From Pusillimonas sp. DMV24BSW_D (GTDB taxonomy: Bacteria > Pseudomonadota > Gammaproteobacteria > Burkholderiales > Burkholderiaceae_B), in assembly GCF_011388195.1 (NCBI RefSeq), contig NZ_CP049990.1:248001-312000 (forward strand): a stretch of DNA of 64,000 nt, in the 5' to 3' direction. Below, in pieces: positions 17,807 through 28,362 of the stretch. A program made the translations under genes and the position numbers. Every line of letters starts with the position of its first letter. Within the stretch, counting starts at the first letter, position 1. The notes under the pieces are model-generated. The model made no database searches. It was not told where the DNA came from and worked only from the letters and a program-made list of their open reading frames with translations.

Positions 17807-18706
17807 ATGCAAACGAAACCCACCACCGCCGGCACCCGCTTTCGCACAGCCCTTTCTCAAGAATGGCCGCTTCAGGTAATTGGCGCCATTAACGCAAACC
17901 ATGCTCTGCTGGCACAACAAGCCGGGTTTCGCGCCATATACTTGTCGGGCGGTGGCGTGGCTGCGGGCTCGCTGGGCATGCCCGATCTGGGTATTAATAC
18001 GCTAGACGACGTTCTGACCGACGTGCGCCGCATCACCGACGTATGCGAACTACCCTTAATGGTCGACATCGATACCGGCTTCGGCCCTTCTGCGTTTAAC
18101 ATTGCCCGAACCATTAAAAGCCTGATCAAGTTCGGCGCGGCGGCCTGCCATCTTGAAGACCAGGTGGGCGCCAAGCGCTGTGGCCACCGGCCCGGTAAAG
18201 AGATTGTCAGTACCCAGGAAATGGTTGACCGCGTTAAAGCGGCGGTTGACGCGCGAACCGACCCTGATTTTTTCATTATTGCGCGCACCGATGCCATTGC
18301 CGTGCATGGCGTGGAAGCGGCGCTTGAACGCGCGCAGGCCTGCGTCCAGGCCGGCGCTGATGCGGTATTTGTCGAGGCCGCATACGATCTTGACACTTAT
18401 CGCCAGTTCACCCAGGCTTTGTCTGTACCCGTGCTGGCCAACATTACCGAGTTCGGGCAAACACCGCTATTTTCCAGCGAGGAGCTGGGGCAGGCGGGGG
18501 TAGGCATTGTGCTGTATCCGCTCTCGGCATTTCGCGCCATGAACAAAGCGGCGCAAACCGTTTACAACGCAATTCGCCACGACGGTCACCAACGTAACGT
18601 GGTCGACATGATGCAAACGCGCGAAGAGCTGTATCAATCTATTGGCTACCACGAATACGAGTCGCGACTCGACCAACTTTTTCAACGGCATAACGAAACA
18701 AAATAG
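17807..18706 (+). CDS. prpB: 2-methylisocitrate lyase
   Basis: A 299-residue PEP mutase/isocitrate-lyase-superfamily enzyme that splits 2-methylisocitrate to pyruvate and succinate. Key parts: [11 protein letters not shown], 'MVDIDTGFG' (Mg2+ ligands), '[20 protein letters not shown]' containing the catalytic KRCGH loop, and '[10 protein letters not shown]'. Length is normal. The ATG at 17807 is chosen; a TTG four codons upstream is possible but lies nearer the predicted transcription start. First gene of the prp operon. Confidence 0.95.
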   Translation: MQTKPTTAGTRFRTALSQEWPLQVIGAINANHALLAQQAGFRAIYLSGGGVAAGSLGMPDLGINTLDDVLTDVRRITDVCELPLMVDIDTGFGPSAFNIARTIKSLIKFGAAACHLEDQVGAKRCGHRPGKEIVSTQEMVDRVKAAVDARTDPDFFIIARTDAIAVHGVEAALERAQACVQAGADAVFVEAAYDLDTYRQFTQALSVPVLANITEFGQTPLFSSEELGQAGVGIVLYPLSAFRAMNKAAQTVYNAIRHDGHQRNVVDMMQTREELYQSIGYHEYESRLDQLFQRHNETK

Positions 18707-18778
18707 CAACAAGCCTTACGCGAATTTATCGCAACGCCATTTCAACCATCGCGTTTCAGAACGCTCAGGAGACACACC

Positions 18779-20011
18779 ATGGCTACATCCCGCTCACGCA
18801 AAAGCAAGTCTGCAACCGCATCAAAAACAGCGGCCGCCCCGGCAGTGCCAGAACAAAACACCCCTGCGTCCGCCGGGCCCAAGCCCAAGAAATCCGTTGC
18901 ACTATCGGGCGTCGTGGCCGGCAACACCGCGCTATGCACCGTGGGTCGCAGCGGCAACGACTTGCACTACCGCGGCTACGACATTCTGGATATCGCGGAA
19001 ACCTGCGAATTCGAGGAAGTCGCCTATTTGCTGATTCACGGCAGCCTGCCCACCAAAGTCGAGTTGGAAGCCTACAAAGCCAAGCTGCAACGTTTGCGCG
19101 GGCTACCCTTACATGTACAACAGGTTCTGGAAGCCTTGCCGGCAGCCAGCCACCCCATGGATGTCATGCGCACCGCCGTCTCAGCCCTGGGCTGTGTCTT
19201 GCCCGAGAAAGACGACCACAATCTGGCTGACGCGCGCGATATCGCCGACCGTTTGCTGGCCTGCCTGAGCTCGGCCTTACTTTACTGGTATCACTATAGC
19301 CACCGCGGTGAAATGATCGATGTCGTGACCGACGACGACAGCATTGGCGGTCATTTTCTGCACCTGCTGCATGGTGAAAAACCCAGCAAGGAATGGGTGC
19401 GCGCCATGCACACCTCGCTTATTTTGTATGCCGAGCACGAATTCAACGCTTCCACCTTCACGTGCCGCGTGATTGCCGGAACGGGATCCGACATGTATTC
19501 CGCTATTGCCGGTGGCATTGGTGCCTTGCGCGGCCCCAAGCACGGCGGCGCCAACGAGGTGGCCTTCGACATACAAAAGCGTTACGACACCCCTGAACAA
19601 GCCGAAGCCAATATTCGTGAACGGGTTGCCAACAAGGAAGTCATCATTGGGTTCGGACACCCGGTGTATACCGTCTCCGACCCACGTAACGAAGTCATTA
19701 AAAAGGTCGCTAAAAAACTGTCCCAAAGCACCGGCGACACCAAAATGTTCGAGATTGCCGAACGGCTCGAATCCGTGATGTGGGATGCCAAAAAAATGTT
19801 CCCCAACCTGGATTGGTTCTCGGCCGTGTCGTACCACACCATGGGCGTGCCCACCGCCATGTTCACACCGCTATTCGTGTTGGCCCGCACCGCCGGCTGG
19901 GCCGCACACATTATCGAGCAGCGCATCGACAACAAAATCATTCGCCCTACAGCCAACTACGTGGGCCCGGAAAACCGCAAGTTCGTGCCGCTTCCGCGCC
20001 GTAAACGTTAA
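18779..20011 (+). CDS. prpC: 2-methylcitrate synthase
   Basis: A citrate-synthase-family enzyme (410 residues) joining propionyl-CoA and oxaloacetate. The active-site His regions are EHEFNASTF and '[13 protein letters not shown]', and '[18 protein letters not shown]' is the family's C-terminal segment. The first 35 or so residues are an unusual Ala/Pro/Lys/Ser-rich extension without a predicted fold; relatives usually start close to the '[10 protein letters not shown]' segment. An AGGAG site precedes the ATG at 18779, so the extension appears to be translated. Confidence 0.95.
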   Translation: MATSRSRKSKSATASKTAAAPAVPEQNTPASAGPKPKKSVALSGVVAGNTALCTVGRSGNDLHYRGYDILDIAETCEFEEVAYLLIHGSLPTKVELEAYKAKLQRLRGLPLHVQQVLEALPAASHPMDVMRTAVSALGCVLPEKDDHNLADARDIADRLLACLSSALLYWYHYSHRGEMIDVVTDDDSIGGHFLHLLHGEKPSKEWVRAMHTSLILYAEHEFNASTFTCRVIAGTGSDMYSAIAGGIGALRGPKHGGANEVAFDIQKRYDTPEQAEANIRERVANKEVIIGFGHPVYTVSDPRNEVIKKVAKKLSQSTGDTKMFEIAERLESVMWDAKKMFPNLDWFSAVSYHTMGVPTAMFTPLFVLARTAGWAAHIIEQRIDNKIIRPTANYVGPENRKFVPLPRRKR

Positions 20012-20033
20012 TACTCATCAGGAAGTTTTTTTT

Positions 20034-21494
20034 ATGTCTGCCGACACCACTCATATTTCCAATGTTCGCCCCCAACCCGACCAGGTTTTAAGCGACATTG
20101 CCGATTATGTTCTGAACTACACCATTCAAAGTGAGCTGGCCTACGAAACAGCCCGCAACTGCCTAATTGATACGCTGGGTTGTGGCCTTGAAGCGTTGGA
20201 ATACCCTGCTTGCACCAAACTGCTGGGGCCCATTGTGCCTGGCACGACAGTCCCTCACGGTGCCAAAGTGCCCGGCACGCAGTTTCAGCTTGACCCGGTT
20301 CAAGCCGCCTTTAACATCGGTGCCATGATTCGCTGGCTCGACTTCAACGACACCTGGCTGGCTGCCGAATGGGGCCATCCTTCCGACAACCTCGGTGGCA
20401 TCCTGGCTACAGCCGACTGGCTTTCGCGCACTGCCGTCGCGGCAGGCAAGGCACCGCTGACCATGCACGATGTCCTTACCGCCATGATCAAGGCGCATGA
20501 AATTCAGGGTTGTATTGCGCTGGAAAACTCCTTTAATAAAGTGGGGCTGGATCACGTTGTACTGGTCAAGGTGGCTTCTACGGCGGTAGTGGCGCAAATG
20601 CTGGGGTTGAACCGCGACGAGATCATTAATGCGCTCTCGCTGGCCTGGGTCGATGGGCAAAGCCTGCGCACTTATCGTCATGCACCCAATACCGGCAGCC
20701 GCAAAAGCTGGGCCGCCGGCGATGCCACCAGCCGCGCGGTGCGTTTGGCGCTTATCGCCCAAACTGGCGAAATGGGCTACCCATCGGTGCTGTCAGCCAA
20801 AACCTGGGGCTTTTACGACGTCCTCTTCAAAGGGCAACCCTTCAAATTCCAGCGCCCCTACGGCAGCTACGTTATGGAAAACGTGCTGTTCAAAATCTCG
20901 TTCCCGGCCGAATTCCACTCGCAGACAGCGGTGGAGTGCGCCATGCAGATTCATGAAACGCTTAAGCAAAAAGGCAAGTCGGTTGATGACATCAAGCGCA
21001 TTACCATTCGCACCCACGAAGCCTGCATTCGCATCATCGACAAGAAAGGCCCACTGAACAACCCTGCCGACCGCGATCACTGCATTCAGTACATGGTTGC
21101 CGTGCCGCTTCTGTTCGGACGCCTGACCGCAGCCGACTACGAAGACAGTGTGGCTAACGACCCGCGTATTGATGAACTGCGCGACAAAATCATCTGTGTG
21201 GAAGACGCGGCGTTCACAGCCGATTATCACAACCCGGAAAAACGGGCGATTGCCAACGCCTTGAAGGTTGAGTTCAACGACGGCACCGCCCTAGACGAAG
21301 TGGTGTGCGAATACCCCATTGGCCACAAGCGTCGCCGCGAAGATGGTATTCCGTTACTGGAAGCCAAATTCCGTACCAACCTGGCACGCCGTTTCCCCGA
21401 GAAGCAACAACAACGTATTCTGGACGTATCGTTGAATCAGGCACAACTGGAAACCATGCCTGTGCATGAATATGTTGATCTGTATGTAATCTAA
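20034..21494 (+). CDS. prpD: 2-methylcitrate dehydratase
   Basis: A 486-residue MmgE/PrpD-family enzyme converting 2-methylcitrate to methyl-aconitate (iron-free type). Family segments: '[15 protein letters not shown]', '[26 protein letters not shown]', '[28 protein letters not shown]', and a C-terminal '[16 protein letters not shown]'. The ATG at 20034 follows AGGAAG; the frame is open further upstream but that part is antiparallel noise over prpC. No acnD/prpF pair is present, so the PrpD route is used. Confidence 0.95.
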   Translation: MSADTTHISNVRPQPDQVLSDIADYVLNYTIQSELAYETARNCLIDTLGCGLEALEYPACTKLLGPIVPGTTVPHGAKVPGTQFQLDPVQAAFNIGAMIRWLDFNDTWLAAEWGHPSDNLGGILATADWLSRTAVAAGKAPLTMHDVLTAMIKAHEIQGCIALENSFNKVGLDHVVLVKVASTAVVAQMLGLNRDEIINALSLAWVDGQSLRTYRHAPNTGSRKSWAAGDATSRAVRLALIAQTGEMGYPSVLSAKTWGFYDVLFKGQPFKFQRPYGSYVMENVLFKISFPAEFHSQTAVECAMQIHETLKQKGKSVDDIKRITIRTHEACIRIIDKKGPLNNPADRDHCIQYMVAVPLLFGRLTAADYEDSVANDPRIDELRDKIICVEDAAFTADYHNPEKRAIANALKVEFNDGTALDEVVCEYPIGHKRRREDGIPLLEAKFRTNLARRFPEKQQQRILDVSLNQAQLETMPVHEYVDLYVI

Positions 21495-21549
21495 AAAATA
21501 TAGTGATCGCGTAGGGTTTATTCACGATAACTTCTGCGCGATCACTATT
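21494..21549 (-). terminator. Intrinsic terminator between convergent prpD and the aromatic operon
   Basis: A perfect 12-bp stem (21500-21511 with 21537-21548) and a 25-base loop. On the minus strand the stem is followed by a run of T's (complement of CTAAAAAAT), the form of a Rho-independent terminator for the aldolase operon. It would also stop prpD transcripts, though without a T run on that side. Confidence 0.65.
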
Positions 21550-21555
21550 GACGAC

Positions 21556-22578
21556 CTAGTTTGATTTCTCGTCTAACAGGTCAAGCGCTACATCGACGAT
21601 CATATCTTCCTGCCCGCCCACCATTCTGCGACGTCCAAGCTCAACCAGAATATCAACCGTTTTTAAACCATATTTTTCGGCTGCTATTTCTGCATGTCTT
21701 AAAAAGCTCGAATAAACTCCGGCATAGCCTAAAGCAAGCGTTTCTCGATCAACTCGCACAGGACGATCCTGCAACGGCCGAACAATATCGTCGGCAGCAT
21801 CCATTAGTTCGTACAAATTACAGCCATGCTGCCATCCCAATCGACTTGCCGCAGCGACAAAGACCTCAAGTGGCGCATTACCAGCACCTGCCCCCATTCC
21901 TGCCAAGCTGGCATCCACCCGGTCACACCCCTCTTCAATTGCTACGATACTATTGGCAACACCTAAACTCAGATTGTGATGTGCATGAATACCTGTGTAC
22001 GTTCGTGGATCTAAAGTATCCTTCAACGCACGAAAACGATCGCGCACATCCTTCATACTAAGCGCCCCTCCCGAGTCAACAACGTAACAACAGGTTGCCC
22101 CATATGACTCCATTAGCTTTGCCTGTTGCGCCAGCCCGGTGGGGGTTTGCATGTGGCTCATCATTAAAAAACCCACTGCTTCCATACCTAATGCTCGCGC
22201 GTATTCGATATGCTGTCGAGAGACATCCGCTTCGGTGCAGTGAGTCGCAACTCTGACAACGCGGGCGCCAGCGCTATACGCAGCTTGAAGATCCTCCACA
22301 GTACCAATTCCCGGCAACAAAAGTGTGGCAATCTTGGCATTCGATACGACTGCGGCTACCGCCTCAATCCACTCAAGATCACTATGCGCTCCAAAGCCAT
22401 AATTGAAGCTGCTGCCTTGCAGCCCATCTCCATGAGCCACTTCAATTGAATCAACGCCAGCGAGGTCCAAAGCCTTTGCTATCTTTGCCACCTGTGCAAC
22501 TGTATATTGATGACGAATCGCGTGCGAGCCATCCCTTAAGGTGACATCCGAAATGTAGATTTTCTTATCCGAGTTCAA
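21556..22578 (-). CDS. mhpE: 4-hydroxy-2-oxovalerate aldolase
   Basis: A 340-residue DmpG/MhpE-type aldolase (HMGL-like TIM barrel). '[14 protein letters not shown]' at residues 12-25 gives the metal-binding Asp and catalytic His, and '[15 protein letters not shown]' gives the two metal His. The C-terminal communication domain ([19 protein letters not shown]) is present, which in the family channels acetaldehyde to the acylating dehydrogenase encoded two bases upstream. It splits 4-hydroxy-2-oxovalerate to pyruvate and acetaldehyde. Last gene of the 13-gene operon. Confidence 0.94.
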   Translation of the reverse strand: MNSDKKIYISDVTLRDGSHAIRHQYTVAQVAKIAKALDLAGVDSIEVAHGDGLQGSSFNYGFGAHSDLEWIEAVAAVVSNAKIATLLLPGIGTVEDLQAAYSAGARVVRVATHCTEADVSRQHIEYARALGMEAVGFLMMSHMQTPTGLAQQAKLMESYGATCCYVVDSGGALSMKDVRDRFRALKDTLDPRTYTGIHAHHNLSLGVANSIVAIEEGCDRVDASLAGMGAGAGNAPLEVFVAAASRLGWQHGCNLYELMDAADDIVRPLQDRPVRVDRETLALGYAGVYSSFLRHAEIAAEKYGLKTVDILVELGRRRMVGGQEDMIVDVALDLLDEKSN

Positions 22579-22580
22579 AA

Positions 22581-23531
22581 CTATTGCTCCTCAACAGCCA
22601 GTATCCGTGACGCCATCAACTCTGCAGTCGCTTTCGCAGCCGAAGTCATAATGTCTAGGTTTCCCGCGTAAGATGGCAAATAATGGGCAGCACCTTCGAC
22701 CTCAAGGAAAACTGAAGTTTTCAACCCAGAATTAATTTTCCCCAATCCAGGAATCATTAACGGCCTGGCTTCTGACACAAGATCAAACTGCACCTTCTGC
22801 TTTAAACGATACCCAGGAACATACGACTGAACGTCTTTAACCATCTTATCGATAGAGTCCACAATTCGCTCTTGGTCGGCAACATCCGATAAGCAGTAAA
22901 TCGTGTCTCGCATGATTAAAGGTGGTTCTGCTGGATTCAGAATGATGATGGCTTTACCAAGCTTTGCTCCACCAACGATCTCAATCGCTTTCGCGGTTGT
23001 TTTGGTAAATTCATCAATATTTGCGCGGGTACCGGGCCCTGCAGATCGACTCGAGATACTCGCGACAATTTCCGCATAACTGACGTTCGCAACACGCTGT
23101 ATCGCTGCCACGATTGGAATCGTCGCCTGGCCTCCGCAGGTAACCATATTAACGTTGAACCTATTCAGATATTGGCTACCATTCACTACAGGAACACAAT
23201 AAGGGCCAATCGCAGCAGGCGTAAGGTCTACAAAACGAATATTGGGCTTTCGTTGGGACAGGAAATCAAAGTTCTTAGCATGAGCCTTCGCGCTCGTTGC
23301 ATCGAACACCAGCTCAATATCCCGAAACTCAGGCAGGTTAACCAATCCCTCCACACCCTCATGCGTTGTCGTCACGCCTAACCCTGACGCCCGAGCTAAC
23401 CCGTCGGAGCGGGGATCAATACCTACCATGACAGCCACCTGTAAATGCCGGCTATCTCGCAAGATCTTCAGCATTAAATCCGTACCTATATTTCCTGAGC
23501 CAATAATGGCTACTTTCAATTTATCGCTCAA
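22581..23531 (-). CDS. mhpF: Acetaldehyde dehydrogenase (acylating)
   Basis: A 316-residue DmpF/MhpF-type enzyme. The NAD Rossmann motif is [11 protein letters not shown] near the start and the catalytic Cys132 lies in TCGGQATIP. It converts acetaldehyde plus CoA to acetyl-CoA as a complex with the aldolase. The two genes are two bases apart. Length is normal and no defect is visible. Confidence 0.95.
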   Translation of the reverse strand: MSDKLKVAIIGSGNIGTDLMLKILRDSRHLQVAVMVGIDPRSDGLARASGLGVTTTHEGVEGLVNLPEFRDIELVFDATSAKAHAKNFDFLSQRKPNIRFVDLTPAAIGPYCVPVVNGSQYLNRFNVNMVTCGGQATIPIVAAIQRVANVSYAEIVASISSRSAGPGTRANIDEFTKTTAKAIEIVGGAKLGKAIIILNPAEPPLIMRDTIYCLSDVADQERIVDSIDKMVKDVQSYVPGYRLKQKVQFDLVSEARPLMIPGLGKINSGLKTSVFLEVEGAAHYLPSYAGNLDIMTSAAKATAELMASRILAVEEQ

Positions 23532-23579
23532 GTCATCCCCTTTTTACTTCAACCAAGACATCCAACGACTTTTATCAAA

Positions 23580-25379
23580 CTACATCACAACGACATCGAA
23601 ATCGCTTTCTTCAGCTGAATATAAGCGCTCGACCATGTCGGCACGCCGCATTAACACAAGGCGTTGATTGATATACCCTTTGTCAGTGATCTCACCACTC
23701 TCAACACAAGGTGGCTCTCTAAGCACGATGGCCCGTTTCGGAGCCAACGACAGCCCACCCACGGTTTCTTGATGCAACCTTCGAAGCGCATTCTTAATAT
23801 GCTCTCGCAAATTCTCCTCACCCAACTCATTTGCCTTTGGCGTTGCAAAAATCAACAAACCCACGCAATCTCTATCATGACCAGTAACCACAACATCTTG
23901 TGCGTAAGGCGCTAAAGCACTAACCGCCTTAACACGTAGTGAACCTACTGATACCCAAGTACCCGTATTCAACTTGAAATCCTCGGCAACACGACCATTA
24001 AATGCGATTCCCTTCTCTGGGCGATCTGAATCTATCAAAAAGGCCGCATCTCCAATCTTGTAGAAACCATCCTCATCAAACGCTTCGTCGGTTTTCTCAG
24101 GATCATTCAAGTAACCGGGAAAGACTTGCGGCCCCTTCATACGGACTTCTAACTTATCACCATTGGGCAAAAACTTGATCTGCATATCTGCAACTGGCAA
24201 ACCAACACAACGAGGATCCGTTGAAAGCCAATGTACATAGGTACCCACTGGAGATGTTTCCGTTGACCCAAGAGACGAAGAAAACATTACCGGATCACCG
24301 ACTACCTTCTCAACAGCAGCATTAAATTGCTCCCATGTTGATTGCGTTAGAGCCGCGCCAGCATAAAACACTGCCCTAAGCCGGGCGAAACAATCTCTCG
24401 CTATTCCTGGATCAGACTCCATCATCGACAAGAACACATCGAACCCCCTGGGTATATTAAGGAATAAATTCGGCTGTATCTCTCGATAATTCCGCACAGA
24501 CTTCTCGATGAGCCCTGGAAGCGGCTTCCCTTCGTCAAAGTAAAAAGAACCGCCGTTGCACAAAACCATATTAAAGTTATAGTTTGTACCGAACGTATGG
24601 CTCCAAGGTAACCATGAGACCAAAATTGGCTTTTCGTGTTTCAAGAAAGGCCAGGCAATTTGTATTTGCTTCTGGTTAGCACACAACATTCGGTGTGTAT
24701 TAATAACAATTTTAGGTTTGCCTGTTGACCCTGATGTCAACATATATTTGGCATGCGTCTCGGGCGTAACAGCATTAAACGCATGCATGACCTCAACCGT
24801 CTCCTCCGTGTGAAGCAGATCAGAAAAGGAAATGCTGCCAGCAATCGCTTCTTCTTTCTCAGAAAGCAGCACAGGGCAATCTTTTACAGTCGCCCCGATC
24901 GCAGGCTGATACAACTCACCATCTGAAGCATAAACCAACCCCGGGCGTAAACCCTCGAAGGCCGCTTTAAGCTTCAGGTAGTCTTTAGAAACCCGAGAGT
25001 ACGCGCTAGAGACGGTAGAAAAAGGACGGCCAATATACAAGCAAGCGAGCATGAGCAACGCTTGATCTATTCCAGGATCTGAAAGTGCAACGACGGGAGC
25101 GTTCCTGGGAAGTCGCATATTCAACAACCCTTGCGCCAAGCGACCCACATGTTGGCGAACTTCAAAATAGGTCAGTTTTACCCATTGCTCATTCGAGTCG
25201 CGCTCGGCCAGGAAAAGGGCATTTGGACTTTTCAACGCCCAATGCTCCAGCCACTCGCCGACGCATCGCGCTATTTCTCCGAGCGGCTCAGGATTAGACA
25301 AGACGAAAGCCCCCTCACCCAGCTCATGACGAACGACGTTAGGCGTAGCCAGCATATGAGGATTATTTAAAAAGCTCAT
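23580..25379 (-). CDS. Feruloyl-CoA-synthetase-like acyl-CoA ligase
   Basis: A 599-residue ANL-superfamily adenylating enzyme. Motifs: 'YMLTSGSTGKPKIVINTHRML' (P-loop A3), 'SSLGSTETSPV' (A5), and 'GFYKIGDAAFLID' (A7). The N-terminus 'FVLSNPEPLGEIARCVGEWLEHWA' resembles feruloyl-CoA synthetases of Burkholderiales. The C-terminal lysine usually in a GKI/RRE-type motif is not obvious; the region reads 'EITDKGYINQRLVL', typical of the feruloyl-CoA synthetase branch. It may activate a phenylpropenoate-like acid. Its place in a ring-cleavage operon is unexpected, because that route needs no CoA ester. Confidence 0.85.
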   Translation of the reverse strand: MSFLNNPHMLATPNVVRHELGEGAFVLSNPEPLGEIARCVGEWLEHWALKSPNALFLAERDSNEQWVKLTYFEVRQHVGRLAQGLLNMRLPRNAPVVALSDPGIDQALLMLACLYIGRPFSTVSSAYSRVSKDYLKLKAAFEGLRPGLVYASDGELYQPAIGATVKDCPVLLSEKEEAIAGSISFSDLLHTEETVEVMHAFNAVTPETHAKYMLTSGSTGKPKIVINTHRMLCANQKQIQIAWPFLKHEKPILVSWLPWSHTFGTNYNFNMVLCNGGSFYFDEGKPLPGLIEKSVRNYREIQPNLFLNIPRGFDVFLSMMESDPGIARDCFARLRAVFYAGAALTQSTWEQFNAAVEKVVGDPVMFSSSLGSTETSPVGTYVHWLSTDPRCVGLPVADMQIKFLPNGDKLEVRMKGPQVFPGYLNDPEKTDEAFDEDGFYKIGDAAFLIDSDRPEKGIAFNGRVAEDFKLNTGTWVSVGSLRVKAVSALAPYAQDVVVTGHDRDCVGLLIFATPKANELGEENLREHIKNALRRLHQETVGGLSLAPKRAIVLREPPCVESGEITDKGYINQRLVLMRRADMVERLYSAEESDFDVVVM

Positions 25380-25391
25380 GACTCATCTGCC

Positions 25392-26528
25392 TTACTTTGT
25401 CAGACGCCATTGGCCGTCTTTAATCGTAATCAGCACGACTGCATCTTCTCTCAGACCCAAATGGTTATCGGCGCTCAAAGAGCTTGTCCCATGAGTTAAT
25501 GCAAGCTGATCCGTTTTCTCAAGCTCTTTCAGTAAAGCAGTGCGAAATTCTGGGGTACCCGCCTCTACCGAGCCATCAACGGAAGCAATTGCTCTGTCTA
25601 GCAGAAGATAAGCATCGTAAGCGTATGCGCCAAAAGGATTACGCGAGCCCGCACCATACTTGTCTTCATACATAGAAAGATACTTAACGCCAACCGACTT
25701 TGATGGATGGTTATCGGGTAATTGCTCAGCAACCAACACCAAACCCGTTGGCGCAATCATGCCCTCCCCCATCTTGTCTGCTACACGCAAGAAGTCATTA
25801 TTTGCAACGCCATGGTTCTGAAAGAACGGACCTTTATAACCTCTCTCTCGCAGGGCTCTCATTGGCAACGCCGCTGCAGACCCACTCGCTGCAAACACCA
25901 CGGCATCCGCTTTCGACTGAATGACCTTTAATGCTTGTGCAGTCACCGACTGATCGGTACGACGATATCGCTCATGGGCCACGACATCGATTTCATACTG
26001 CTCGGCCAATTGCTCAACCTCGCGCCAGCTGGCATCGCCTAACGCATCGCTAAAACCAAAAAAAGCGATTGTTTTAACACCATCTTGCTGCAGCTTTTTG
26101 AAAACGGCATCGTACATCAACGCGTAAGTTTGGGGCAGAGAAAAAGTCCATGTTTGATCTTTTGCCGTGTAGGGAGCAAGACCCAAATGCGGGACTTTTG
26201 CTTCGTTGCTAACCTCGGCTACAGCCAGATTATTTGGGGTTGTGCTAGACCCAATAATCGCATCAACGTTCTCGACCTCAACCAAACGACGAGCATTACG
26301 CGTGGCCTGACTCGGATCCGTGGCATCGTCCAGAACAACGTAGTTTACCGGCCGTCCTCCTAAGGTTTCCGGGAAAAGCTCAACGGTATTGCGTTGCGCG
26401 ATACCAAGGGACGCAGCAGGGCCAGTTGAACTAATCGTCACACCAATCGTAACTGGCTTCTGAGCCTGAACGGTTGAACCTATAAAAACGCAGAGCCCTG
26501 CCGTTACGAGCTTTAAATACTTAAGCAT
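25392..26528 (-). CDS. ABC transporter substrate-binding protein (Liv-type)
   Basis: A 378-residue periplasmic binding protein of the branched-chain amino acid/aromatic acid type. A signal peptide (LKLVTAGLCVFIGSTVQA) precedes 'KPVTIGVTISSTGPAASLGIAQRN'. 'VIGSSTTPNNLAVAEVSNEAKVPHLGLAPY' is the ligand-site region. The ATG at 26528 has AAGGAGAC 4-5 bases upstream, so the frame's earlier Met is not used. No permease or ATPase gene is in this operon; it may share the LivHMGF set at 37134-40489. Probably captures the operon's aromatic acid. Confidence 0.88.
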   Translation of the reverse strand: MLKYLKLVTAGLCVFIGSTVQAQKPVTIGVTISSTGPAASLGIAQRNTVELFPETLGGRPVNYVVLDDATDPSQATRNARRLVEVENVDAIIGSSTTPNNLAVAEVSNEAKVPHLGLAPYTAKDQTWTFSLPQTYALMYDAVFKKLQQDGVKTIAFFGFSDALGDASWREVEQLAEQYEIDVVAHERYRRTDQSVTAQALKVIQSKADAVVFAASGSAAALPMRALRERGYKGPFFQNHGVANNDFLRVADKMGEGMIAPTGLVLVAEQLPDNHPSKSVGVKYLSMYEDKYGAGSRNPFGAYAYDAYLLLDRAIASVDGSVEAGTPEFRTALLKELEKTDQLALTHGTSSLSADNHLGLREDAVVLITIKDGQWRLTK

Positions 26529-26572
26529 TATTGTCTCCTTATGTTTTCTATTAATTAGTAAATCCAAATAAA

Positions 26573-27373
26573 TCAATCACCAACACTACATTTCACACTA
26601 CCGAACCCAGATATACTCACCTCCAGGCAATCTCCTTTCCCTATTGAAACCATCGGACCTAACGCTCCTGAAAGCACCACATCACCTGCTTTCAGAGGGC
26701 TATCTAGTTGATACATTTTTCGTGATAACCAATGCGCGGCTAACAAGGGATGCCCCAAACATTCAGCACCACTGCCTGACGATGCCGTTTTTCCATTACG
26801 TGCAAAATTCATCACACATCGTTCGAGGTCTACATCACCTAGATGACGGGGCTCCAACCCCAAAACATACAAACCCGAAGAGGCGTTATCCGCAATCGTG
26901 TCCGGCAAAGTCAGATCCCAGTTCTCTATCGCGCTATCCACTATTTCAATGGCGGGAAGAACATACTCAATACCCCGTAAGAACTGCGCCCAACTCAAAC
27001 CATCCGTATCGAGATCTCGACCTATAACGAAAGCAATTTCACCCTCTGCTTTTGGCTGAATCAAACGAAACAACGGCAACTCGCAACCCGACAGATACTC
27101 CATATCGGAAAACAGCACGCCATAGTCTGGCTCGTAGACCCCCATCTGTTTCTGAACCGCCAACGAGGTCAAGCCAATTTTCCTACCCGACAGCTTTCGA
27201 CCTGCACTCGATGCTGCTTGCACATTGAAATTAGCAACCGCATAGGCCGAGTCTACGTCTTGAATTCCATAGTCCACAGAGACTTGCGGTATAGGCACTC
27301 TTGCATCCCGTGCATTCTTTATCGCATGTGCAGCAGCCTTAACATGGCTATCCAAAACAACAGCTTTACTCAT
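26573..27373 (-). CDS. mhpD: 2-keto-4-pentenoate hydratase
   Basis: A 266-residue MhpD/DmpE-family hydratase (fumarylacetoacetase-like fold). It shows 'GRKIGLTSLAVQKQMGVYEPDYGVLF', 'PKAEGEIAFVIGRDL' (metal-site Glu pair), 'AIEIVDSAIENW' and the C-terminal 'LKAGDVVLSGALGPMV'. It makes 4-hydroxy-2-oxovalerate for the aldolase. Its ATG overlaps the preceding gene's stop by four bases. Confidence 0.93.
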   Translation of the reverse strand: MSKAVVLDSHVKAAAHAIKNARDARVPIPQVSVDYGIQDVDSAYAVANFNVQAASSAGRKLSGRKIGLTSLAVQKQMGVYEPDYGVLFSDMEYLSGCELPLFRLIQPKAEGEIAFVIGRDLDTDGLSWAQFLRGIEYVLPAIEIVDSAIENWDLTLPDTIADNASSGLYVLGLEPRHLGDVDLERCVMNFARNGKTASSGSGAECLGHPLLAAHWLSRKMYQLDSPLKAGDVVLSGALGPMVSIGKGDCLEVSISGFGSVKCSVGD

Positions 27374-28341
27374 GCGCGTCGCTCTCCCAATAATGATGCC
27401 AACGCGATACTTTCATCACGCAAACACAACTGATACTCGTCATACAACTGATCAACTACCTCAGCCACAGATTGAACTTTCGTGATAGCACCCACACCGT
27501 GTCCGGCTGACCAAACATCTTTCCATGCCTTAGGTGCAACACTGATATCCCCGGCAAAATTTATCTCCGCAGCTTGCGCTTGCGGCTCGTCCAGGAATCC
27601 GCCCTGCGCCTCTAAAGAGCGCTTCAACCAATTTGCCATCACGCCAGAAACGGCTTTACTCGCAACCAGGTCTTCGAGCGAACTGTCGACAAGCATTTCT
27701 CTGTAGGCCACACTGGACAGACTCTCTTTAGTTGCAAGGAAGCGCGTGCCCATAACAACAAAATCAGCACCCAGCATCTGAGCGGCACGAATATCTTTTC
27801 CCCGACTAACCGCCCCCGCCAAGCCCAGCGGGCCAGACCAAAATTTACGTATTTCGTCGACAAGCGCAAACGGATGATAAAAGCCGGTATGCCCACCAGC
27901 ACCATTTGTCACTAAAACAAGGACATCAGCCCCTGCATCGATCGCTTTTCTTGCAAAGGTAGGCGTAGTCACATCCGCCATGACAATACCGCCATAGCCA
28001 TGAACGGCATCAAGCACGCGACGAGGACTGCCGAGCGCCGTCGACACGATTGAAGGCCGATAGCGCTCCACCAACTCAAGCTCCTTGAAAAAGCGCTCGT
28101 AACTTCGATGAACAATCATATTCAGCGCCCAATGCTTGCCCTGAGCTGCTTGCTCAGTCTTCGACATCCAATCATCCAGCACATCGATATTTCTGGCATT
28201 TGGGGCGGGGAATGCGCCTAGAACCCCCGCCTTCCCTGCCGCAACCACCATGTCTGGCCCCGACACTAAGAACATTGGAGCGATCATCACTGGCAAACGA
28301 CCGTTTTCAATCACCGCTCTGAAGTTATGATTTATTTCCAT
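27370..28341 (-). CDS. Nitronate monooxygenase-family flavin oxidoreductase
   Basis: A 323-residue FMN enzyme of the nitronate monooxygenase/FabK-like TIM-barrel family. Visible pieces: 'PVMIAPMFLVSGPDMVVAAGKAGVLGAFPA' at the N-terminus, 'DVLVLVTNGAGGHTG' (FMN phosphate loop and the usual GGHTG) and 'LGADFVVMGTRFLAT'. Its role in a meta-cleavage route is not standard; it may reduce an enoyl intermediate or detoxify a nitro-compound. It overlaps the hydratase gene by four bases. Confidence 0.85.
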   Translation of the reverse strand: MEINHNFRAVIENGRLPVMIAPMFLVSGPDMVVAAGKAGVLGAFPAPNARNIDVLDDWMSKTEQAAQGKHWALNMIVHRSYERFFKELELVERYRPSIVSTALGSPRRVLDAVHGYGGIVMADVTTPTFARKAIDAGADVLVLVTNGAGGHTGFYHPFALVDEIRKFWSGPLGLAGAVSRGKDIRAAQMLGADFVVMGTRFLATKESLSSVAYREMLVDSSLEDLVASKAVSGVMANWLKRSLEAQGGFLDEPQAQAAEINFAGDISVAPKAWKDVWSAGHGVGAITKVQSVAEVVDQLYDEYQLCLRDESIALASLLGERRA

Positions 28342-28362
28342 ATATGAACCCCTCTCCGACGC

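Noticed and set aside
19785-20033. Extended N-terminus for prpD
   Set aside because: It overlaps the 3' end of prpC in another frame and is Pro/Ser/Cys-rich noise; the family start is at 20034 with a ribosome site.
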